64,000 nt of DNA from contig NZ_JHZB01000011.1 of NCBI RefSeq assembly GCF_000621145.1, forward strand, positions 54,565 to 118,564, written 5' to 3'. The position numbers and the translations under genes are program-made. The first letter of the stretch is position 1. Every line of letters starts with the position of its first letter. Positions 16,607 through 25,637 of this stretch are shown in pieces. The notes below the pieces were generated by a model. That model saw nothing but the letters and a program-made list of their open reading frames with translations, was not told where the DNA came from and did not search any database. This stretch comes from Desulfobulbus elongatus DSM 2908. Lineage in GTDB: Bacteria; Desulfobacterota; Desulfobulbia; Desulfobulbales; Desulfobulbaceae.

Positions 16607-17736
16607 GGCAGGGCGTGAACCTGCGGAAGGGAGTACAGCGGTCGTGCCTGGCGACAGGCCGCGGGGATGCGGGAGTTTCCAGGGGCCTCTCCCCGGGATC
16701 GTTCGCACGGGCCGAATGGGCTGGCCGGGTCGGCGGCGGCCGGCCGTTTCCAGGCGACGGTCGAGCGCACCCGGACATCGGTTTCCACCAGCGGCTGGCC
16801 GAGGCCCAGGGAAAAGCGGCTGCGCACGTCGCGGCGGCAGCGGTTGCGGGCCAGGTCGTCGCAGAAGGTGACCGCATCCCGCTGAAAGAGGAGGATGTCG
16901 GTGGAACTGCCCGGCCGGTAGAGGCTCTTGGGGCAGCCCTTGTCCAGGCGCATCCCCTTGGTCACCGGTTGCGGCTCGTCGTAGCCGCTGGCCGAGTAGC
17001 ACTGGACGATGTCGCCGATCATCAGGGCCACCACCTCGATCATCGCCACCAGGCCGATGTTGCTGCCGCCGGGCACGTCGGTGTCGATGACGGTCACCTC
17101 CCGCCGGTTCTTGGCGTGCAGCGAGGCCAGGGCGATCTGTGCCCTGGGGTTGCACGAGTGATACCGGCCGTCGAGCTGGTAGAAATCGATCACCTCGCCG
17201 CTCACCGGCACATGGTTGTAGTGGTACTTGTCCGGGGTCAGGCGGAAGATGGCGAAATCACCGCCGGCGAAAAACGGATGCCAGGGCAGGTCCTCGCCCA
17301 GCAGTTCCGGGACCGAGAAGAATTTTTCCTTGACGAACAGCTCCGGCGATTCCGCCAGCGAGCCGATCAGCACCTTGGCGTCGGCCGGGGCGACCACGGC
17401 CTCGGGGTCCGGGTCCATGGGCCGGCAGTCCCAGTAGCGGATCTTGCGCTCGAACACCTGGCGGGGCGTGGCGAAGCCGTGCTGCGGCTCCAGGCACTCC
17501 CCTTCGTCCACCCCCATCCGCGAGAGCAGCGCCTGGCCGCGGCGGCTTTCCCCGGGCAGGGTGCAGTCGAAATTGAGAAACCCGAGCAGGCTGGACACCC
17601 GTTCCGAGGTCAGGGCGCGGAACAGGGCCGGGGCCTGCTCGCGCAGCCGATTGTAGAGCACGTCGATGAACCGGTCGGCGATGAGGCGTTCGCTGACGAT
17701 CTCGCCGGTTTCGCGCACGATGTACTGATGCTGCAT
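16603..17736 (-). CDS. phosphatidylserine-decarboxylase-like pyruvoyl enzyme
   Basis: 377 residues. Psd features are clear: APADAKVLIGS with the triad Asp at about 118, KYHYNHVPVSG with His172/175, and the self-cleavage site RPGSSTDILLF with Ser277. Cleavage between Gly276 and Ser277 would give the pyruvoyl group. The usual LGST is PGSS here. About 45 residues beyond the Psd core (after VRVRSTVAWK) have no clear fold. AGGGAGG precedes the start. It lies 13 bases after the ligase-like gene and overlaps the Lgt-like gene. True phosphatidylserine decarboxylation is possible, but the context suggests another amino-acid head group. Confidence 0.8.
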   Translation of the reverse strand: MQHQYIVRETGEIVSERLIADRFIDVLYNRLREQAPALFRALTSERVSSLLGFLNFDCTLPGESRRGQALLSRMGVDEGECLEPQHGFATPRQVFERKIRYWDCRPMDPDPEAVVAPADAKVLIGSLAESPELFVKEKFFSVPELLGEDLPWHPFFAGGDFAIFRLTPDKYHYNHVPVSGEVIDFYQLDGRYHSCNPRAQIALASLHAKNRREVTVIDTDVPGGSNIGLVAMIEVVALMIGDIVQCYSASGYDEPQPVTKGMRLDKGCPKSLYRPGSSTDILLFQRDAVTFCDDLARNRCRRDVRSRFSLGLGQPLVETDVRVRSTVAWKRPAAADPASPFGPCERSRGEAPGNSRIPAACRQARPLYSLPQVHALP

Positions 17737-17749
17737 GCGGAGCCTCCCT

Positions 17750-20107
17750 TCAGTCGTGGTGGTCGCGCTGCCGTTCCCGGTGGATGATCAGCAGGGTCAG
17801 GAGCAGCAGGGCGTGGATTTCCTGGCTGGATGCCTGGTCGGCCAGCAGCCGGTGGCCGGCCTCGTGGACGAACAGGGCCGCCGGACCGTTGCCGAGCACC
17901 TGCTCCTTGATCGCGCCGATAACGGGATCGGTGCTGGCGTCGAGGCGCTGGCAATCCTCGATCAGGGTATCCAGGCCGTTGCGGAGATGGAGGCGGCAGA
18001 GGTCGCCGCGGTAATAGGCTTCCGCCGCCCGGTTGAATTCGGCGGCGCCGACGCGCATCGGGTCCGCGCCCCAGCCGTGCCCGCCCAGGATGGCCTCGGT
18101 GAGCCGGGCCGCCGCTGTGGGGGTGTTGCCGTGGAGCATGGCATCGAGGGGATCGAAGACCGTGGTCACCGCCTCCTTGCCGCCGAAACCGCATTCCCGC
18201 CGCAGCAGGTCCAGGCAGGCCTGCTGGTAGGCGGCCACCTCGATGCGCACATAGCCGCGGTAGCGGCGGCTGGGCCGCTGGCGCGCCACCAGGGCGACGA
18301 TCCGGCGCAGCACCTCGTTTTTGGTGTCGGCGCGGATGAAGACCGTGGGCACGCCGATGGCCGCGGCAAAGAAGATCTGCCGCCGTTCGCTTTCCGTGCA
18401 GGGATCGTCGGGGATGTCGGCGTGGCGGATGGTGCCCTCGGCCACCCAGCGGCAGGCCATCTGGGTGACCAGGGTTTGCAGGTCCACGGCCAGGGCGAAG
18501 GTGGGGCCGAGATCGGGGAAGAGCGAGTAGTGGCGGCCCTCGAAGCCGGAAAAGCCGTAGGCGGCCCGGGCGCGCATCCGGTAGGGCAGGTAGATGTTCA
18601 TGCGGCTGTCGAACACGCCCATCTCGGTCAGGTCGCGCTTGAGCCGCTCCTGGTTGCCCTGCGTCCCGTCCAGGGCCGGACTCTGCTCGACGCTGTGCAG
18701 GGCCACCAGGTAATCGATCAGGCGCACGTCCGGGAGATAGTCGCCGCGCAGCCGCAGCAGGGTGCTGGTCAGCCGGTCGAGCCACAGGGGGCCCGCCGGG
18801 GTGAAACTATGGCCGCAGAAGCGCAGGTCGGCCTTCTTTTTCCATCGTCGCCACAGCATGCGCAGGTGGGTGGAATCGAGTTCGTGCGGCAGATAGCCCA
18901 TCACCTTTTCCGGGTGGAAATCGCTGAAGTCCAGGCGGTGGGGCGCAGCCGAGCAGGTGGTGACGAACAGCGGCAGGAAGTGCTCGACGATCTTGATGGT
19001 CAGGTCGCCGAAGTATTTTTCGCAGGCGCTGCCGGCGGGCTCGCGGAAACAGCGGCTGAGCGTGCGGCTGCCCAGGGTGATGTGGGTGCCGTTGTTGGCC
19101 AGCGAGGTGGAACTGGTGTTGGGCAGCACCACCAGGTTGTTGACGATGATGCCCGCCTCCCGCAGCCTGGCGATGGTGTTGAGCTGGCTGCGCGACAGGG
19201 TCCGGTGGCACAGGCCCATGTAGTCCTTCTTGTCCTCGCCGCGTTGCCAGCCGGACAGGCAGGGGTTGAGAAAGAGTTCGCGGTAGAACTGGTCGGAGAT
19301 GAGGTCGTTGAGCCGCTTCTGCCGGGCCGGCGGATTGGGGGCCAGGTACATCCGGCAGGTCTGGCCGTAGCGGGACAGGCGGAATTCGCGGTTGGCGTAG
19401 CCGATGAGCAGGTGGAGGAAGAAGAAACGGCGGCTGGTCTCGCGGGCCGTGGCCCGGCCGGGCAGGCTGTCGCCGCCGCCGCTCAGGCTGAAGCTGGTGA
19501 TTTCGGGCGAGCAGTTGTCGCTGATCAGGTGGGGCATCAGGTCTTCGCCGGTTTGGCGGAGCAGGGGCGGGCACTGGTCCGATCGGCCGATGGCCTCGGC
19601 CAGGGCCAGCTTGAGCAGATAGCTGACCGGCACCCGCAGCCAGGGCTCGCCCTGGCGGTGCACGAGAAAGGAATCGCTGTCGCGGCGCGTCGGCCCGGCC
19701 GGATCGGCCTTGTCGGCGAGCAGATCGCCGTTGAGGACCTCCGCCGCATAGGCGCCCAGCAGGCGGCGGGGGAAGCGGACCCAGGAATTTTCCCAGATGC
19801 GGGCCTGCTGTCCGCCGAGATAGTCGTCGAGTTCGGCGAGCCGGCGGGGGCTGAGGTCGCCGCGCCGGGCCCGCAGGGTCAGGTTCTGGTAGTAGTTCGA
19901 CTCGACGATGGCGATGGCCAGGTCCACGTCTTCCCGGCGGCCCTCCACCGCCACCTGGAATTCGTTCTCCACGCCGACGGTGACATCGGCGCCGGAGAAA
20001 GGCGGCGTTTTTTCCGGCCGGAGGATGGAACGGCGGAATTCCTCGGCCCTCGGGATGAGGACGGTCTGGTCGCGGAAATCGGCAATGGCGGGAAGGGAAG
20101 CGGTCAT
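17750..20107 (-). CDS. large protein with glutamate-cysteine-ligase-like features
   Basis: 785 residues, not firmly recognised. VTVGVENEFQVAVEG (about 42-56) looks like the first Glu-rich strand of the GCS2/glutamine-synthetase fold. NNGTHITLGSR and FSGFEGRHYSLF look like that fold's later nucleotide and substrate motifs. A C-terminal part (from about residue 600) has IEVAAYQQACLDLLR and a helical tail with VHEAGHRLLADQ. No signal peptide is seen. First gene of a tight operon with the decarboxylase-like and Lgt-like genes. The ATG at 20107 is preferred to that at 20158, because a -10-like hexamer downstream of the PhoB-like array overlaps the earlier ATG. The function is unknown; an ATP-dependent amino-acid ligase is the working guess. 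Confidence 0.6.
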   Translation of the reverse strand: MTASLPAIADFRDQTVLIPRAEEFRRSILRPEKTPPFSGADVTVGVENEFQVAVEGRREDVDLAIAIVESNYYQNLTLRARRGDLSPRRLAELDDYLGGQQARIWENSWVRFPRRLLGAYAAEVLNGDLLADKADPAGPTRRDSDSFLVHRQGEPWLRVPVSYLLKLALAEAIGRSDQCPPLLRQTGEDLMPHLISDNCSPEITSFSLSGGGDSLPGRATARETSRRFFFLHLLIGYANREFRLSRYGQTCRMYLAPNPPARQKRLNDLISDQFYRELFLNPCLSGWQRGEDKKDYMGLCHRTLSRSQLNTIARLREAGIIVNNLVVLPNTSSTSLANNGTHITLGSRTLSRCFREPAGSACEKYFGDLTIKIVEHFLPLFVTTCSAAPHRLDFSDFHPEKVMGYLPHELDSTHLRMLWRRWKKKADLRFCGHSFTPAGPLWLDRLTSTLLRLRGDYLPDVRLIDYLVALHSVEQSPALDGTQGNQERLKRDLTEMGVFDSRMNIYLPYRMRARAAYGFSGFEGRHYSLFPDLGPTFALAVDLQTLVTQMACRWVAEGTIRHADIPDDPCTESERRQIFFAAAIGVPTVFIRADTKNEVLRRIVALVARQRPSRRYRGYVRIEVAAYQQACLDLLRRECGFGGKEAVTTVFDPLDAMLHGNTPTAAARLTEAILGGHGWGADPMRVGAAEFNRAAEAYYRGDLCRLHLRNGLDTLIEDCQRLDASTDPVIGAIKEQVLGNGPAALFVHEAGHRLLADQASSQEIHALLLLTLLIIHRERQRDHHD

Positions 20108-20156
20108 CGTTCGCAGTCCGATGGAAAGAGCCGAAAGGATGCCTTGTTCGATGGCC

Positions 20157-20210
20157 ATCGTACCGGGCGATTGTTCGATCCCGGTTACAAATCGGTCACA
20201 ACTGCGTCAA
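20157..20210 (-). promoter_or_regulatory. PhoB-box-like tandem array and -10 of the ligase/Psd-like/Lgt-like operon
   Basis: On the minus strand, 7-bp units at exact 11-bp spacing: TTGACGC (20210-20204), GTGACCG (20199-20193), GTAACCG (20188-20182) and CGAACAA (20177-20171). Eight bases later comes TACGAT (20162-20157). Spacing and words copy the array at 7312-7365. The divergent SWIM gene could also be affected. Confidence 0.7.
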
Positions 20211-20391
20211 CGAACCGGCGACGGAAGGAGCGACCGGCCGCCCCCTTGTCAATTTCCCGTTGTCTTTCCGGCGAAAGTCCGTTTCATTCAGAACAGTGCG
20301 TCGCCTGTCCGGGCGGTCCGGGCCAGCGGTGCCGATCCCGGGGCGGCGCGGACGCACGGCAATGAGGAGAACGACACCAAGGGGGGAAGCC

Positions 20392-22365
20392 ATGAAGACT
20401 CTCAGCGCCCTGTTGAGCGAGTTGACCTATGACGACCTGGACCAGTGGGCCGGCGAGAAGATCCGCGCCAGGGGCAAGGCGTACCTGGGCCGGGTGGATG
20501 GGCTCCATCGCACCGCCAAGGACGAATTGGTGGCCTGGGTGTCGGGGACCGAGGATTACGCCACCCTGGTGCATCTCGACGAGGGCGGCGAGCACGATTG
20601 GTTCTGCACCTGTCCCTACGACGGCGGGCCGTGCAAGCACGCGGTGGCGGTGATCCTGGCCGCGGTCCGGCAGGTCAGGAACAAGCGGGACATCCCCCTG
20701 CTGAGCGAGGACGACGACCTCCATCTGGTGCTGTTCAGCGGCCAGGACGACGAATCCGCGCCGGAGGACGAGGAGCCGGAATACGGGCGGCCGGAGGCCG
20801 GGGAAAAGGGGAGCAAGCGGGAACACGCCAAGGTGCGCAAGCTGCTGGCGGACAAGAGCCGCGAGGAGTTGCTGGACATGGTGGTCCGCCTGGCCGCCGA
20901 TTTTCCGGCGGTGGAGCGCGCCCTCCTGGAAGCCGAGCACCTGAAGAGCGGCCGGATCGAGCCGGTGGTGCGGGCCCTGCGCCGGGAGATCGGGCACCTG
21001 ACCGACGAGCCCGCCTGGTCGAGCCCCTGGAGCGACGAACGCGACATCCCCGATTTTTCCCATGTCCGCCAGCAGTTCGCCACCCTGCTGGCCGCCGGTC
21101 ATGCCGATGCCCTGCTGGAACTGGGCGACGAACTGTGGCGGCGGGGCACCGAACAGGTGGAGCAATCGGACGACGAGGGCGAGACCGGCGAGGCCATCGC
21201 CGGGTGCATGGACATCGTGCTCCGGGCCCTGCCGTGTTCGTCCCTGCCGCGGGCGACGCAATTGCTGTGGGTGATCGACCGTCTGCTGGAGGACCAGTAC
21301 GGCCTGCTCCAGTCGGGGGAACAGGTGCTGGCCGACGCGGTCTACGGTCCCGAGGACTGGCGGCAGGTGGCGGCCGCGCTGGAGCGGCGGGTGGATACGG
21401 CCAAGAAGGGCCCCCGGCCCGCGACCTTCACCGACTCGTTCCGCGCGGCCGAACTGCAGGACCGCCTGGTTGCCGCCTACCGACGGAGCGGCCAGACGGA
21501 GAAAATCGTGCCGCTGATGGAACGGGATGTCGAACGGCTGGGCAATTACGGCCGCCTGGCCGACCTGCTCGTGGAGGCCGGCGATCCGGAGCGGGCCCGG
21601 CAGTGGTGCATCCAGGGGTTCGACCGGACCGTTCGGGAAAAGGCCGGAACCGCCGAGGGGTTGCAGGAACGGTTGCGGCGGATCGCCGAGACACGGCAGC
21701 AGCACGAGTTGGTTGCCGCCCACCGGGCCGAGGAATTTTTTCATCGCCCCTGGCTGGAGAGTTACAAGGAACTGCGCCGGGCAGCGGAACGGCTGGGCTG
21801 CTGGCCGCCGGTCCGCGCCGGGGCGCTCGGCTATCTGGAGAGCGGCCGGCGGCCCGATGCGCCGGCGAAAAAGGGCGAACCGGTTTCCTGGCCGCTGCCC
21901 GCACCCGAGGTGCGCTATGCCCAGGAAAAGCCGAGGAGCGGTGGGCGCGACCGCTTTCCCGAGCGGTCCGTGCTGATCGACATCGCCATCTTCGAGAAAC
22001 GGTTCGACGATGTCGTCGCCCTGTACCAGGCCATGGCGAAGGGATCGTTCGGAACCACGGGCATCGACGAAACCGTGGCCAAGGCCGTGGCCAAGACCCA
22101 TCCCGAGGTGGCGCTGGCCATCTGGCGACGCCTGGCCGACGGCCTGATCGCCCAGGTCAAGCCCAAGTCCTACGTCGAGGCCGGCGGTTTTCTGCGCCTG
22201 ATGCACAAGGTGTTCAGGGAACGGCAGCGCCTGGCCGAGTGGGAGGCGCTGCTCGCCGAATTGCGGCGGACCCACAAGGCCAAGCGGCGGCTGCTCGAGG
22301 TGCTGGATACCGTGGGCGGTGACGGCAGAAAGATCATCGACGGGATGAAGGGCGGGGAAAGCTGA
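20392..22365 (+). CDS. SWIM zinc-finger protein
   Basis: 657 residues. The N-terminal SWIM motif CxCx(n)CxH is present as CTCPYDGGPCKH near residue 80, within the usual pattern of a hydrophobic strand before and HAVAVILAA after. Next comes an acidic linker (EDEEPEYGRPEAG), then a long helical, TPR-like region with ERDVERLGNYGRLADLLVEAGDPERA. SWIM fingers bind DNA or proteins. The function of this long stand-alone type is unknown. AAGGGGGGAAG precedes the ATG. Divergent from the ligase-like operon; a hairpin terminator follows. Confidence 0.8.
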   Translation: MKTLSALLSELTYDDLDQWAGEKIRARGKAYLGRVDGLHRTAKDELVAWVSGTEDYATLVHLDEGGEHDWFCTCPYDGGPCKHAVAVILAAVRQVRNKRDIPLLSEDDDLHLVLFSGQDDESAPEDEEPEYGRPEAGEKGSKREHAKVRKLLADKSREELLDMVVRLAADFPAVERALLEAEHLKSGRIEPVVRALRREIGHLTDEPAWSSPWSDERDIPDFSHVRQQFATLLAAGHADALLELGDELWRRGTEQVEQSDDEGETGEAIAGCMDIVLRALPCSSLPRATQLLWVIDRLLEDQYGLLQSGEQVLADAVYGPEDWRQVAAALERRVDTAKKGPRPATFTDSFRAAELQDRLVAAYRRSGQTEKIVPLMERDVERLGNYGRLADLLVEAGDPERARQWCIQGFDRTVREKAGTAEGLQERLRRIAETRQQHELVAAHRAEEFFHRPWLESYKELRRAAERLGCWPPVRAGALGYLESGRRPDAPAKKGEPVSWPLPAPEVRYAQEKPRSGGRDRFPERSVLIDIAIFEKRFDDVVALYQAMAKGSFGTTGIDETVAKAVAKTHPEVALAIWRRLADGLIAQVKPKSYVEAGGFLRLMHKVFRERQRLAEWEALLAELRRTHKAKRRLLEVLDTVGGDGRKIIDGMKGGES

Positions 22366-22381
22366 TTTTTTTTCGGCGGGG

Positions 22382-22411
22382 CGGTCCGGCGCCGGATATC
22401 CGGACCGTTTT
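22382..22411 (+). terminator. intrinsic terminator after the SWIM gene
   Basis: Stem CGGTCCGG (22382-22389) pairs with CCGGACCG (22400-22407), with a ten-base loop and TTTT following. It sits between the convergent SWIM and ilvY genes. Confidence 0.6.
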
Positions 22412-22416
22412 CCCGG

Positions 22417-23310
22417 TTATCGCGGCCGTTCCCGCTGCTCCGATGCCATCGTCGTCCACAGGGCCCGGATCACCGGGTTGCGCAGGTGCCTTTCCAGGGT
22501 GCAGGCGCCGATGATGAAGGGGGCGAGCCCCGAATCGACCTCGAAAAGACGCACCTGCTCCCGCAGCGGACTCTTCTCCAGCACCAGTTCCGGCACCACG
22601 CCGACGCCGCAGCCCAGGCTGACCATGGCCAGCAGCGCCTCGTTGCCCGCCACCTCGGCATAGATGTTGGGCCGGATGTTGTTTGCCCGGAACCAGCGGT
22701 CGATCCGTTCCCGGCTCAGGCCGCGCTCGGCCAGGATCACCGGAATGCGCGCCCAGTCGATCCGGTCGGTGCCGCCGGCCGGGAATCCGGCGCCGTCGGC
22801 CGGGGCGATGAACACCAGCGGGGTGAGGGCCAGCTCGACGAAAACGACCGCGGGCGGCAGTCGTTCCGGCAGGGCGGCGATGGTCACCTCCGCCTCGCGG
22901 TTGTTGAGCCGGTCGAGGGCCTCGGCGGCGTCGCCGGTCTGGAGCTTGATCTGGACGCCGGGATGGGCCTGGCGGAAGGCCCTGAGCATGGGCGGCAGGA
23001 TGAACATGGCGGCGGTGACCGAGCAGAACAGCGAGATCTCGCCGTTCAGGGTTTCGCTGCCGGCCAATTCCCGTTGCAGGGCCTGCCAGCGTTCCACCGC
23101 CTCCTCGGCATACCGCCTGAAAACGGCACCGGCCGGGGTGAGGGCGACGCTGCGGTTGTCGCGCCGGAACAGCGGCGCGCCCACCTCGTCCTCGAGCCGC
23201 TGGATGGTGCGGGTCAGGGCCGAGGGCGTGAGGTTGCAGGCGCGGCTGGTGCGGCCGAAATGGAGGGTGCGGGCCAGGTGGCTGAAAATTTTGAGGGCGC
23301 GGATATCCAT
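22417..23310 (-). CDS. ilvY: LysR-type activator IlvY
   Basis: 297 residues, the same length as E. coli IlvY. N-terminal winged helix-turn-helix (MDIRALKIFSHLARTLHFGR, with SALTRTIQRLEDEVGAPLF as the recognition region) and a C-terminal effector domain. It is divergent from ilvC with a 297-base intergenic region containing paired inverted and direct repeats, which is the classic ilvY-ilvC arrangement. IlvY activates ilvC when acetolactate or acetohydroxybutyrate, the substrates of IlvC, accumulate. Confidence 0.92.
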   Translation of the reverse strand: MDIRALKIFSHLARTLHFGRTSRACNLTPSALTRTIQRLEDEVGAPLFRRDNRSVALTPAGAVFRRYAEEAVERWQALQRELAGSETLNGEISLFCSVTAAMFILPPMLRAFRQAHPGVQIKLQTGDAAEALDRLNNREAEVTIAALPERLPPAVVFVELALTPLVFIAPADGAGFPAGGTDRIDWARIPVILAERGLSRERIDRWFRANNIRPNIYAEVAGNEALLAMVSLGCGVGVVPELVLEKSPLREQVRLFEVDSGLAPFIIGACTLERHLRNPVIRALWTTMASEQRERPR

Positions 23311-23372
23311 AAAAATGCGGAAAGAAGATGCGGTCCGTGGTATGAGGCGGTGCAGCGCCCATTGTGCGCCTG

Positions 23373-23423
23373 TGTTGCATTTTCCGCAACAATGAATTGC
23401 TGAAAAATCACTTTCCGCAACAA
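23373..23423. promoter_or_regulatory. IlvY operator between ilvY and ilvC
   Basis: TGTTGC-N7-GCAACA (23373-23391) is a perfect LysR-type inverted repeat. The word TTTCCGCAACAA occurs at 23381-23392 and again at 23412-23423, 31 bp apart, about three helical turns. Two in-phase sites are typical for IlvY. Confidence 0.8.
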
Positions 23424-23607
23424 AAATTTCGGCTATGGTGAAGAAAACCTGCGCCGGTATCGAGGTCGTCGGGGCTGCCGGCTGTTCGGGAAACCGGGGA
23501 ATGACGCGCCGGCCGTCAGGCGGCGGTCTGCCCCGGGACCCTTCATCCCGCCCGGACACCCCGCGGTTTTCACAATTTCCCGTCCAACCAACACAAGAGG
23601 AATGATC

Positions 23608-25083
23608 ATGGGACAGAACTATTTCAACACCCTGCCGCTGCGCCTGCAACTGGAGGAGCTCGGCAAATGCCGCTTCATGGACGCGTCTGAATTCGCCGAC
23701 GGCGTCGACAAGCTCAAGGGCAAGAAGATCGTCATCGTCGGCTGCGGCGCCCAGGGCCTGCACCAGGGGCTCAACCTGCGCGACTCCGGCTTGGATGTCA
23801 GCTACGCCCTGCGCGACTCGGCCATCGCCGAGAAGCGCCAGAGCTGGAAAAACGCCACGGACAACGGCTTTGCCGTGGGCAACTACCAGAAGATGATCCC
23901 CGGCGCCGACCTGGTGATCAACCTCACCCCGGACAAGCAGCACTCCAAGGTGGTGGCCGCGGTCATGCCGCTGATGAAAAAGGGCGCCTGCCTCTCCTAT
24001 TCCCACGGCTTCAACATCGTCGAGGAGGGCATGCAGATCCGCGAGGATCTGACCGTCGTCATGGTGGCGCCCAAATCGCCCGGAACCGAGGTGCGCGAGG
24101 AGTACAAGCGCGGCTTCGGCGTGCCGACCCTGATCGCGGTCCATCGCGAAAACGACCCCAAGGGCGAGGGCTGGGACATCGCCAAGGCCTATGCCGCCGG
24201 CACCGGCGGTCACCGGGCCGGCGTATTGCAGTCGTCCTTTGTCGCCGAGGTCAAGAGCGACCTGATGGGCGAGCAGACCATCCTCTGCGGCATGCTCCAG
24301 GCCGGCAGCCTGCTCTGCTTCGACAGGATGGTCAAGAAGGGGATCGATCCCGGCTACGCCACCAGGCTGATCCAGTACGGCTGGGAAACCATTACCGAGG
24401 CGCTCAAGCACGGCGGCATCACCAACATGATGGACCGCCTGTCCAACCCGGCCAAGATCCGCGCCTACTACCTCTCCGAGGAGATCAAGGAGATCCTGAC
24501 CCCGCTGTTCGAGAAGCACATGGACGACATCATGTCCGGCACCTTCTCCAAGACCATGATGAAGGACTGGGCCAACGACGACAAGAAACTGCTCGGCTGG
24601 CGGGCCAAGACCGGGGAAACCGCCTTCGAGAAGACGCCGGCCGCCGATGTCGAGATCAGCGAGCAGGAGTATTTCGACAAGGGCATCCTCATGGTGGCCA
24701 TGATCAAGGCGGGCGTGGAACTGGCCTTCGACACCATGGTCGCCTCGGGCATCAAGGAGGAGTCGGCCTACTACGAGAGCCTGCACGAGGTGCCGCTGAT
24801 CGCCAACCTGATCGCCCGCAAGAAGCTCTACGAGATGAACGTGGTCATTTCCGACACCGCCGAATACGGCTGCTACCTGTTCGCCCACCAGGCGGTGCCG
24901 CTTTTGGCCGATTTCATGAAGTCCGTCGACACCGACGTCATCGGCGAAGGCCTGGACGAGAAGGACACCTCGGTGGACAACATCGAGTTGATCGGCATCA
25001 ACGCCGCCATCCGCTACACCGTGGTCGAGCAGGTGGGCGAGGAACTCCGCTCCCACATGAGCGCAATGAAGCCGATCATCTGA
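23608..25083 (+). CDS. ilvC: ketol-acid reductoisomerase, class II
   Basis: 491 residues, the length of the E. coli class II enzyme. It converts acetolactate or acetohydroxybutyrate to dihydroxy acids using NADPH and Mg2+ in valine/isoleucine synthesis. The Rossmann motif [10 protein letters not shown] lies at 41-50. The knotted C-terminal domain is duplicated, as expected of class II. Start: GAGGA abuts the ATG at 23602 but lies six bases before the ATG at 23608, which gives the family N-terminus [12 protein letters not shown]. Regulated by the divergent IlvY. A strong terminator follows. Confidence 0.97.
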   Translation: MGQNYFNTLPLRLQLEELGKCRFMDASEFADGVDKLKGKKIVIVGCGAQGLHQGLNLRDSGLDVSYALRDSAIAEKRQSWKNATDNGFAVGNYQKMIPGADLVINLTPDKQHSKVVAAVMPLMKKGACLSYSHGFNIVEEGMQIREDLTVVMVAPKSPGTEVREEYKRGFGVPTLIAVHRENDPKGEGWDIAKAYAAGTGGHRAGVLQSSFVAEVKSDLMGEQTILCGMLQAGSLLCFDRMVKKGIDPGYATRLIQYGWETITEALKHGGITNMMDRLSNPAKIRAYYLSEEIKEILTPLFEKHMDDIMSGTFSKTMMKDWANDDKKLLGWRAKTGETAFEKTPAADVEISEQEYFDKGILMVAMIKAGVELAFDTMVASGIKEESAYYESLHEVPLIANLIARKKLYEMNVVISDTAEYGCYLFAHQAVPLLADFMKSVDTDVIGEGLDEKDTSVDNIELIGINAAIRYTVVEQVGEELRSHMSAMKPII

Positions 25084-25123
25084 GCGCTGCCCTCGACACG
25101 TTTCCGGTTGCGGCCGGAACAAG

Positions 25124-25165
25124 AACATCCCTCAGGCCCAGGGGCCTGAGGGATGTTTCTGTTTG
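25124..25165 (+). terminator. intrinsic terminator after ilvC
   Basis: AACATCCCTCAGGCCC (25124-25139) pairs perfectly with its complement at 25142-25157. The T-rich TCTGTTT follows. A 16-bp stem with a minimal loop. Confidence 0.85.
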
Positions 25166-25259
25166 GTGCCCCCGGAATGCGGGGATGCCGGATCGTGCCG
25201 GCCGAGGTGGCCGTCGGGCAGGGCGGCGGGGAAACGGGCGCGAGGCGGCGCCGGCCGGG

Positions 25260-25592
25260 TTACAGGCCCTGGTCTTCCGGGTAGCTGGAGGTGAAGGTGT
25301 AGGAGGCCACGGTGCCGCTGGCGTCGAACCGGACCGTGAGATCCCGGCTTTGAGTGTCGCCGATGCCGTACTTGTAATAGCCGTAGCTCCAGGTCTGCTT
25401 GCCGTCCTCGATGCCGGTCCGCCAGGGCGGGCCGAACATCGCCTCGATCTGGGCACGGGTGGTCTGGTGCAACTGGATCCGGCGCACCATGCCGGTATCA
25501 AAGTCCTTGCCGGCGCTGGCGCAACCGGAGAGCAGCAGGCCGCAGCAGCAGAGCGGCAGCAGGAAACGGAGCAATTGCGGGCGTATTTTCAT
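25260..25592 (-). CDS. small lipoprotein, BamE/SmpA-like fold
   Basis: 110 residues. Lipoprotein signal with lipobox LSGC (Cys24). The mature part, MVRRIQLHQTTRAQIEAMFGPPWRTG then a beta-rich GKQTWSYGYYKYG, follows the pattern of the BamE/SmpA/OmlA fold (helix, turn 'GxP', beta-sheet), but it is too short and isolated to be called BamE. It is the last gene of the minus-strand unit with the receiver protein and the PEP-synthase-like protein, 45 bases after the receiver gene. An envelope location is expected; the role is unknown. Confidence 0.7.
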   Translation of the reverse strand: MKIRPQLLRFLLPLCCCGLLLSGCASAGKDFDTGMVRRIQLHQTTRAQIEAMFGPPWRTGIEDGKQTWSYGYYKYGIGDTQSRDLTVRFDASGTVASYTFTSSYPEDQGL

Positions 25593-25637
25593 GGTCGTTG
25601 TCTGGTGGGTTGAAGGACGGCGCCGGCGCGCCGGAGG

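Noticed and set aside
17735..20365. Very long open frame on the plus strand antisense to the ligase-like gene, and similar ones antisense to olsF, the 4.6-7.1 kb kinase and the three PEP-dikinase-like genes
   Set aside because: High G+C gives long antisense frames. Their translations are Gly/Ala/Arg/His-rich with no known motifs, and the opposite frames carry clear domains.
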